The position numbers and the translations under genes were made by a program. A model generated the notes under the pieces. The model was not told the DNA's origin, made no database searches, and was given only the letters and a program-made list of their open reading frames with translations. A stretch of DNA of 64,000 nucleotides from Cordia subcordata (lineage: Eukaryota; Streptophyta; Magnoliopsida; Boraginales; Cordiaceae): contig JAPTOF010000014.1 of the NCBI GenBank assembly GCA_028554755.1, positions 6,758,001 to 6,822,000 of the forward strand. The letters are read 5' to 3'. Of the stretch, positions 46,987-64,000 are shown one piece after another; the stretch's first letter is position 1, and each line of letters starts with the position of its first letter.

Positions 46987-49482
46987 GTCTTCCAGACGAG
47001 GATGCCATGCCCATTGATAACGTTAGCCCTTGAAAATGAAAATGTAGTGCAGCAGGAGGCTTGCGCCAAAAAACTGACATGATAAAGTCAGCCTTTATCA
47101 TTGATGACAAATTAACGTTGTCAATGCAAAATTGCAAAACCTTACTATGTGACCAATTGATTAATTAGTACTCAGTTACTCGAATAGAAAGGTGTATCTC
47201 CTAGTATTAGTCTGTTATGCTTGTCGGGTCTAATTATGATAGGTTAGTATAATAGTTTTGTTAATCTCTTTTTCCTATATTGTTTATAAATTTAATATTG
47301 ACTCGACGAGAAATTCTTTGAGCTGTGTCATATTTAATTATATTAAAAACTTTGACCTTTCGAAAAAATAATTTCATTAACCATGAAGTTAAGGTTATAA
47401 CTTGGTTAAATTATTATTAAAATCCGTGTATCACACTTTCTAAAATATTAGTACTAATTTATCAAACATTAATGTTATTCTCGTGAAGCACTTTTTAACA
47501 TGCAAAAGAAAATTTAGTGTGTGATGTATCTCACTGGTCCCCTCTAACCTAGAAAGTTTGCCCTTACTTAAAAATCATCAAATACCACCATGACCCCACT
47601 CCATAACAGATCACTCATCATCAACATCCCACACCATTAAACACACACACACACACACATAGAGAAAAAGGAAAAAAGAAAAAGAAAAAAAGTCTCAAAA
47701 CCTCAAACACCTCTGCTGCCACTTTTATTTGACACTCCACTAATTGCTTGGCCGCAACTCCATAAGCCTACCAGTCTCGACTTTTGCGGCATCCAAATCA
47801 GCTGGGGTTGGCCTCCTATCAATACGTCACAACTGGACGCGATATATCTAATCGTAACATTTTCGCATCCTGTAATTTATACGAATTTATTTATTTTAAT
47901 ATTAAATATGTATTTAATTACGATTTTTTAGAATTTATAAATCAAACTTGCCGAGAAGTCTTGTATGTACAATATATAGATAATAGAAGATAACGTGTAA
48001 CAAATAATAATTTAATAATTAATGCATTAGCTGAATTGTCATTCGCTTTTTTGAGATCAAAAGTAGCTATACAAGCTTATGTGTCATCTTTTAAGATATT
48101 TTTAAAGAGCAAGAATTTTTATGTATATAATAGATAATAGATGTTTCTTCTTCTTTTTTTTAAATATAGCTTAGTATGTAATTATGACGCTTAGATTGAG
48201 TGGCTTCAAAGTCAATAATATTGATGAAACTAGAAAACCCATTAATTACATAAAAATGGAACATCATATTAATTGTCGTCTGTGTACCGCCGGCCTGCCC
48301 AGCCCCTATACCGGCCAAGGCCAATAGAGGAGCAGAAGACAACAAATTTTTGCTTGGATTGGTGTTTGGTTTAATTTATTTGATCAAATCTATGTATATT
48401 GTATAAAATAAAGTGTGTGTCTTTTTAATACATGTAACATGTAATTACTTTAAGTCGTCTCTTCCACTTAACAAAGCATTAATTTATTCTTTCATATATG
48501 TACATTTATTCTCTTTTCGAAAGAATTTTTTAGGCTCCCCCACCCTTATCTCATCTTCTGTCTTCGTTTTATCCAACCTAGGCCTCTGGCTAGTAGTTTG
48601 GCCATGTTTTTCTTCCTTTTTTTATGTTCTTTGTTATTTCCTTCCTTTTATTTGTGATTTTCATTTGCTTTTGTTGGGTCCATTGTATTTTGTTGTGTTT
48701 ATTTCTGCTCCAAATTTAATCTATGGGTCTAGTGTTATCATATTTGGAATAAAGATCTTTGTTTCCAGTCTCTTGGTATTTTCTCTAGGATGTTGTTATG
48801 GTTTAACTTTGATTTCTTGGCTTGGAGTCTCGTGATTTTTGTTACAAGTTTGGTCCTTCCTCCCTCTAGTAGTTGTGTTTCCACCATGGTTGATGATATT
48901 GTTTATTGACAATTCACTCCATTGAAAGCATTGAAGGCCAAGTTAACAGACGCTTTCTCTTAGCTTTTAAAGATTGGGATGGTGAGCTTGTCTATCACCT
49001 TCTTATTGTTTGTGTTTTTTAGGTTGTCATTTTATGGCTTTCTTGGAGAGTGTTCGACAAGTGAGTGTCATATCTTGTAATGATAATGTGTGGATCTTCT
49101 AATCTGGATGTTAGAGTTGGCCAATGACAAATATAAGAAGGGCAAGTAGGGGCAGTGGCCCCTTAGCCCAAGATATAGAATGATAAAGGGTATACGTTTT
49201 GTGTATTTATTTAGCAAAAAAACCCCTCCCCAAAAAAACTCAAGAAAAAGAAATAGTGAGTACACAATTTTATTATTTGTTTTTTATTTAAAAATTTGTT
49301 AAGGTTAATTAGCAATTTAAAACCTCAAATGTTGCAATTATTTAGTTAATTTTTGTGATTCTCAATAACAATGTCATGAACCCTATACTAAAAATTTAAT
49401 TAGTGATATTTAAGCTTTGATATCCTTATCAATTATTTTTTCTCGGTAATAACAATATACTTTTAAGGAAAGAGGTAGTCAA

Positions 49483-49524
<42 letters not shown>

Positions 49525-51780
49525 AAAAATTTTAATACTCACCCTCCTATATTTAAATCCTGGCTCCACCACAGAAGTTGGCAACAGTTGATTGTTCTCT
49601 ATTATTGTCAAAAGTTTTAGGGTCACTGTTGATTCAAATATGTACTTGTTTGACTAGTTTTGGTTAGTTCATTTGTGTATATATATATATATATATGTTT
49701 TATCGATGAAATGTGTTTGTTTTAGACACACAAACACAAACATATATATGTGGTGTGTGTGTGTGTATATATATATATATATTACATAATCCAAATCTTT
49801 TCAATAACCAATTAACAATACTATTTTCTATTACTTTTTTTCTTATATCAAATTATTTTTTTATATTACTTTCTCAATTTAAATATTTTATTCAATTATC
49901 TATCATAAACAATTTAAGCAATTTACTCAGTTATTGAATATTTTTCAATAAAACATGATTAATATTGAAAATTGATCAAGAATTTAAAAGATATATTTGT
50001 ATTTCATGCTCACATAAAATGTAAAAGTTGATTATTAATAATAAATAAAGATATTAAAAACACATATTTTTCTTTTGCATTGCATGATGTATACTCTAGT
50101 TTATATATAAGAAGTAAAATAAAAGATATATATTTGGTAATTTTGACTTAAGATTTGTTTGGAGTGCCTATCAAAAAATGCTTTCCTTTAATAACTTTTG
50201 GAAAATTTATTTTTTTTAGAGATTAAAATTTCTGACTTCAAGAGAAGCCAAAGTCTTTTCTTTCTTTCTTTCTTTTTTTTTTTTAAGTCAAGCCAAATAC
50301 TTCTTAGGTTTTTCAACTTTAATTAATGAAAAGTTATTTTTAGTCATTTTAACTAACTCTATTACTTATAAATATTTATTTATCAAACATATTAATAGTC
50401 TATAAACACATATTATCCAAATACTTCTCTCTTTATTTATTATTTTTTCATAAATATTAAAATATGCTTATAAGTACATAAAATAAGTAACGCGGCACGG
50501 AGTCGGTCATGTTATTACTTACAATGCAAGTGAATCAATTCCCTTGATGTAAAGTGCATTTGTTATTTTTTTTAAAAAAATTTGAACTCATAATATATCA
50601 AAAAGTATTAATGAATGATATCTCAAAAAAAATATTAATCCTCGCCATAAATGACACCATAATCTTAATCAAAATACATATATTTTTCTTTTTAATAAAG
50701 ACAATATATTTTACTGCTCCCCTTAATTTAAGGAATTCTTGACAGGAAGGTGAGTTGTCAAATAGGATACGACACATGGCTCACGTTACAAATCTTTATA
50801 TTCTCTAATATGGCAATTGGCAAACATGACAACGGCAAACTAGGAAGTTTTGCCCACTGAAAATCCTCTTGACTATTGTCCCGCGGCCCCCTCCCTCAAA
50901 GAATATTTCGAGGGCATGTACGTTTCCATGTGCCTTGTGGTTTTTATAAAATTAAAAAAATCTCATTCTTTTTTTTCATTTTTTTATATCCAAACTTGTA
51001 TTACTTTGTAAACTACAAATTTAGTTTGTAACTATGTTTAACCAACTAAGTATCCTCGACCAAAGACTTATTAGTCAAGTGATATATTTTTCACTTTTAG
51101 TATAAATAGTCCAGACATCAATTTTTGTTAGTTACTTGTAATCATATGCATGTTATAAAAATTCAAGACTAAGTATCCTCAACACAAGAATAGGTTCAAG
51201 ATTCTTGTTTAGTGGGCTCAAATTTTTCCTTCTAAACATGAATTGCCTGTTTGAATAAATTAAATTTAGGGTAAATTACGTGTTGACCTTTGTGATTATT
51301 TTTAGTCTTAAAATAAATATAAAACTCTTTTGGAATTCTTAAATGTGCAGTACACATCTCTTAAAATGGAAGTCCATCTATTTGAATGAATTAAATTAGG
51401 GTCAATATCACGTTACTCTTATGTGAATTATTTTTAGTCTCAAAATAAGTACAAAGCTGTCTTGTAATTAGAAAACTATGGTGTATCTATGACAAGTCGT
51501 GCCGCTATTTACCCATTTTATAATTAGCTTATTTTTTATGTAGAAAGAAGTTATTCTCTTCACCACACAAAATTAAAATATTCGATGAACGGTAGGATAT
51601 TCCCAACTTTTGTTTATAAATAAGAATTCATGTGCAAAAACATGTCATTGTTAAACTATATATTTCATGCATTTATTTATGACAAGAAGTAAATGTATCA
51701 TGCCCCACCATGTAATTATACTTCCTATTCCTCTTGCTATCTTTCTTGGTTATATTCGCTTATTCGTAAAGGTATGATAC
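46987..51780. other. Gene-free AT-rich spacer
   Basis: No gene is supported. It holds (CA)n at about 47639-47660, (TA)n at 49486-49520 and about 49678-49696, and a (GT)n at about 49754-49766. A segment at about 49130-49580 reads like a worn transposon (gcaagtaggggcagtggcccc at the left, atcctggctccaccac at the right), but no clean target duplication was found. Confidence 0.5.
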
Positions 51781-51785
51781 ATTCA

Positions 51786-51792
51786 TATATAA
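51786..51792 (+). promoter_or_regulatory. Possible TATA box of the ALE2-like gene
   Basis: TATATAA lies about 600 bp upstream of the start codon, followed by an AC/GA-rich leader (cacagagaagagagagag). A long 5' UTR is implied. Position only; there is no direct evidence of the start site. Confidence 0.4.
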
Positions 51793-52393
51793 CAGACACA
51801 CACTAGACACAGAGAAGAGAGAGAGTGTGTGTGTGAAAAAGGGCGTCTTTTACTTGGCACCGATGGGATTGTTTGTTTTCTTTTTTTTTAGCAAGTAAGC
51901 TGAGCTGGTCGATGTTTTAATAACATCCTTAATTGCTCAGCTTGTCTGCAGAAACAGTTGTTTGGTAATAAGAATTAAGCCCATCTCAATCTCCAAAAGC
52001 ACTTATTTGCAACACTGTGCGATCCATAGTGTTGTTTCTTTTTCTTTCCTTTCTTACTATTCACTCCTTTTTTTGAATGGTGGATAGTAAGAATTCCTTG
52101 CATTAGAGAGTTCTGCTTTTGTTAGTGATACTACTAGCATCAGCAAACCTTCCCATTTTCAGGCTTTTTCAAGAAACTGTTGCCTCTTCATTGCTTGAAC
52201 CTCACTGTTTGTAGTTCTGTCTCTCTGTTGGAATTCTAAGCCATCCCTTTTCTTATTGCTTTCAAGTCATCAAAGTCTAACTTTTGTTTACTTGAAGATG
52301 TTTTAGTGCTGTTTGATCATGTGTTTTTCATGTTTTGTTTATGTAACATTACTGAGTTTGGGTTAGAGAAGTTTGTGTTGGATTGGTTTTTTT

Positions 52394-60699
<8,306 letters not shown>

Positions 60700-62016
60700 T
60701 TCAATATCTCGAGTTAAATTACCCCATTTCCATGGAAAACCTTTGGCACGAAAAGAGTTCGAGATCGACCTTTCAGTCTGGAACGACAAATGGGGTTTGA
60801 ACTGGGAAGTAAAGATAGATACCTTGACGTTCGCCTAGGTTCTCGAAACCCATGAAGGAAGCAGAACTTTTTGGTTTCATTTCTAAATTTAGTTTTAGAA
60901 GGAACAGCATCTAGAATGAGAAGTGCGGACAAGACCACAAGTTAGCTACTGGAATTTTTTCACAGCAGCATCTGAATGCAGAAACAAGCCGAAACGAGGA
61001 GAGAGTACTCCCCACACCCATAATTCTGATGGTTTTGGCTCAGGATTTTTTATAGGCTTTCGTTGTCTGAATATGGTGGATGCTAGTTTTTTGATTTCAC
61101 AAATGTGCAGGCACAATCATTCATGTTATATTCTTCTGCTCACTACTTGATATTTTCCATTGCAAGAAATGGCATTGTCTGCAGAACTGTACAGAAGGTG
61201 TATTCTTTACTGAGAAATGAATGAGAACTCTGACAATGTTGCAAGTGAGTAGTTTCATCTGCAATTTGTTTATTTGGCACCTAGGCTAGTTTGTGCATGT
61301 GTAGAGCTCATTGTATATCACTGTTAATTAGAGCTGATTTACAGTTCAGTAAATTAAATTCATCCTTGCCAAACTTGAGGATATTATCTGATCAGTAGTT
61401 CACAATTCTCTTGGTTAATCGAATGTAAGAGGCCATTACTCGAAAGGTTGCAAGATTAGCATTAGTGTTCTATTATAGCATTTGTGTCTTGAGATAGAAT
61501 GGATGCTTCATAAAGACATGCATCACAAACTATGAGTGTGATTGGCTTTGATACTAATAGTGTTTTTCTGAGATCAAAAGTGGAAAATAACATGTTTGGT
61601 CTATTTTTAAAAGAGTTTTATTAATAATTGAAGCTAAAAAAAGTTGAAAAATCAAAAAATCTAAATTGGATGGTTAAAGCCTGTAGGAATGGCTCCCTAC
61701 AACTTGATTGGAATGTTAACATTCCACCCCCTCTACTTGCTCTCCTTTCCCATGATTTGGCTCCTAGAGGCGTTGACTAAGGCCGCTTGTTTCTCTTTGT
61801 TTTCTGTTTAATATATTTCTCTTTGACCCAAAAAAAATTAAGTCTAGTTAACATTTTATGGCATAAATACAATGACTTAGTTATATGATCTAGGTATATA
61901 TTCTTTATAATATGGATTAATAGTCTAATCTTGGGTTGACAAATAATAAGTCAAGGGACTTTAATTTGATAACTTTATCTTGTGCCATTTCTTGATACTA
62001 GGCACATTGAAAATAA
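60700..62016. other. 3' UTR of the ALE2-like gene and spacer
   Basis: No further gene. A short stretch near 61690-61830 (ggaatggctccctacaac ... tatttctctttgaccc, ending in an A run) may be a retroposon remnant, with no clear flanking duplication. Confidence 0.4.
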
Positions 62017-62249
62017 GGATGCGTTGAGATTGGGTTTTTTTTTTCAAAAGTACTCTTTCAAATAGTTTTTGGAAAAATTTACTTTTTTGAGAAGTTAAAA
62101 ATTCTGACTCCTAAAAAAAGTTGCAAATGAATTTTTTTTAAAATTTTGATTTTTTTTGAAAATCAAGCGGAATAGTTATTGCGAAAAGAATAATTTTTTT
62201 CCTTAAAAAATTACCTTTTTTCTTAAAAAAGCCAATCCACCACAGGCCC
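62017..62249. mobile_element. Family-A MITE, 233 bp
   Basis: The left end is GGATGCGTTGAGATTGG; the right end in reverse complement is GGGCCTGTGGTGGATTGG. TAA flanks it at 62014-62016 and 62250-62252. Confidence 0.8.
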
Positions 62250-62716
62250 TAATATTAGTAAGACAATATACTTCGTGAAAATATCAAGATAGAAATCCGA
62301 ACTTAGAAATTTAATGGGTTTAATTTTTCTTTTTTTACCTAAATCATATACTAAATATATAGAATAATGCATGAGACTCCGAAACCAAACTCAATATTAT
62401 AGAAAAATAATTGAAGAAATCAATTTACATATAAAAATGTATAATTAAGGGCCACTGAACCAACAAGGTTAATAGATTAATTAACCCAAAAAATTAAGGA
62501 AAAAACTAAGGAATGTCCCAGGGCCTTTTGAACTTTAGGTTTTAACTGTTTCAGTTACTTTATATTTTTAAATTATTCATATGATTCATCATAATTATAT
62601 TTATGAAATTTATTATTAATAATTTTATTTATAACATCATAATGTTATAAGTAGATTCTTTTCCTTGTATGCTCACCTCGTGAGTTAAACTAGCAACAAA
62701 GTCCTAGTTTTTCTTA

Positions 62717-63530
62717 GACTCGTTTGAATTGACTTTTTTTTAATAAAAAGTTTTTTTCTTAAAAAAACACACTTTTAAGTAGAGTAATGCTATATACCAC
62801 CCTTTTTCCATTATCTTTTTATCACCCCCTTAGGTGACATTTTAGCTGGCATTATAACTAGATAATTTCTTTATTTTATTAATCTTTTTATTTTTTTCTC
62901 TCCTTTTAATTTATTTTTCCCAATATATTTTGTTCTAACGAAATTAATTTTTCAATTAATCATTTCCTTATTCATTTTCAGTCTAAATTCGTTCAGCTAT
63001 CGTTAAACCCACAACAACCATTATCGAACCTGCTTTTTTTTTTTTTCCCATTTTCCAATTGCCAACTCGCCATCAATGTCTCTTTTAAATTAAAAAAGTG
63101 ACCCGAAAGAAATCAATACAGTTTTGTATGGAATTTACCTCCATTAAGCCACAAAAGGAAAGGTTTGTCATGAGGGTGTTTTATGGCTTCGAAAAACAAT
63201 AGAACAGTGCTCTTCCATGACTTTCATTCACGATTATGTACCCTGCATATTGCTTCATTTAGAGCGAAAACAAATAATGAAAGGATTGATTGATAAATTA
63301 ATTTGGTTAGAGCAAAATATATTGAAAAAATAAATTAGAAGGAGAAGAAAAATAAAAAAAAAATCTAGTTGTCATGCCAACTAGGATACTACATAACGAT
63401 GATAAAAAAGTAATAGGAAAAAAGAGTGATATATAACATTACCCATAAAAGTTTACTTCCTTTAATAAAAAGTTCTTTTTTAAAAAAACACATTTTTTGA
63501 ATAAAAATTTAGATTATTTTTCAGGGAAAA
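62717..63530. mobile_element. Family-A MITE split by a long-TIR element
   Basis: A family-A left end (GACTCGTTTGAATTGAC after TTA, 62714-62716) leads into A/T runs that resume after 63444. The inner sequence aataaaaagtt...aaaaaaacaca occurs on both sides of the insert (about 62751 and 63466). The right end is not clear. Confidence 0.45.
62782..63443. mobile_element. 662-bp element with about 75-bp terminal inverted repeats (MITE)
   Basis: The left end is GAGTAATGCTATATACCACC; the right end in reverse complement is GGGTAATGTTATATATCACT. The inverted repeats run to agctggcat / agttggcat. There is no reading frame. The target duplication could not be read, so superfamily is open; Mutator-like is plausible from the repeat length. 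Confidence 0.75.
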
Positions 63531-63770
63531 AAAAGGAACAAAAGTGTTTGAAAGCTCAAGTTTGCAAAAGTCATAAATTTAAACTTGTGAGAAAGATATT
63601 CTTGAAATATTAAAAAATATTTAATTAAAAAAAAAAAAAAAACACCAAACCAGTCTTTTGTATATGCTCCTCAAAAGCAGTCTCCACATATAAAAAACGC
63701 TTCTGAAGCCAGTTTCGCTTATCAGTCTTCTGACAGTGCAAAAGGGAAGCCAAGCGCGAGAAGATCAGAA

Positions 63771-64000
63771 ATGGTAATCACATTCGTTTCTTTTTCACTA
63801 CGCTTTTTCTTTTAATTCTTTAATTCTTTTTTTTATATATGAATAGACACCTAATTTATCAATTCTTTTTTATTTTTGTGAAAAAAAATCATTTTTAGGC
63901 CCAATCTGTGAAGCCGATCTCGAGCCCGGTGCCGGAGGCGTGGTTCCCAACCCTAGCCGTTTTAATGCTTTCCTTCGGCCTCATCGTCACCGCTTTCTTC
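63771..64000 (+). CDS. OST5/TMEM258-like oligosaccharyltransferase subunit (partial, runs off window)
   Basis: The coding part starts with an exon that holds only the ATG (63771-63773), followed by GTAATC. The intron ends TTTTTAG at 63898. Exon 2 (63899 onward) gives AQSVKPISSPVPEAWFPTLA and then a hydrophobic helix (VLMLSFGLIVTAFF). This matches the N-terminus of the small plant OST5/TMEM258 homologue, an ER membrane protein of about 80 residues with two helices that supports N-glycosylation in the oligosaccharyltransferase complex. Only about 35 residues are visible, so the call rests on the SPVPEAWFPTLAVLML pattern and the helix. Confidence 0.8.

Noticed and set aside
48413..48835. 140-codon hydrophobic plus-strand frame
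   Set aside because: Composition follows T-rich DNA; no known membrane family, no codon bias, no flanking gene signals.
49130..49580. Possible hAT- or MULE-like relic with tggctccaccac end
   Set aside because: No matching ends or target duplication could be read; mentioned only in the spacer note.

Overview
The window is nuclear DNA of a flowering plant, almost certainly a eudicot. Genes are intron-rich, spacers are very AT-rich, and Ty1/copia, Ty3/gypsy, Helitron, hAT, Harbinger-type, Mutator-type, SINE and TRIM-like elements are all present. I cannot name the species. No operon, CRISPR array, rRNA or tRNA gene was seen.

Four genes look functional. (1) A DUF4408/DUF761 protein gene, minus strand, 17586-18948, two exons with a MITE in the intron. 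(2) A CwfJ/Cwf19-like protein with two CCCH zinc fingers (plant C3H64 type), plus strand, 37450-44000, ten exons and 607 aa; its third intron has all the marks of a U12-type AT-AC intron. (3) A receptor-like kinase of the ALE2 type, plus strand, 52394-60699, 18 exons and 1163 aa; its proline-rich ectodomain is built from phase-1 exons, some of them tandemly duplicated. (4) The first two coding exons of an OST5/TMEM258-like oligosaccharyltransferase subunit, plus strand, from 63771 and running off the right edge.

Left third (1-17472). A decayed FAR1-related/MULE transposase gene (minus) lies at 84-2323. A copia element (minus, 4305-17467, target duplication GAGCA) follows. Its left LTR was later split by a gypsy element (plus, 4431-12703, target duplication CAACA), and its pol region carries a 212-bp MITE. 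The gypsy element kept gag, protease and a short pol tail but lost reverse transcriptase, RNase H and integrase. The copia insertion lies about 115 bp past the stop codon of the DUF4408/DUF761 gene.

Middle (19.2-37.4 kb). This is a gene-poor transposon zone: a 940-bp hAT-type element with an 8-bp target duplication, a SINE-like insertion with a 17-bp duplication, Helitron-type repeats around a truncated RPA1-like gene, a second Helitron, a long-inverted-repeat element carrying an SLU7 exon (Pack-MULE-like), and a TRIM-like miniature LTR element.

Right half (37.4-64 kb). The genes sit here, separated by spacers with more copies of the same TAA-target MITE family. The ALE2 introns also hold an acetylornithine deacetylase exon fragment and a copia LTR remnant.

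I found no new multi-gene system. The observations most worth checking are the AT-AC intron, the SLU7 capture, the acetylornithine deacetylase fragment, the exon-block duplication in the kinase, and the nested elements, whose relative ages can be read from the sequence.
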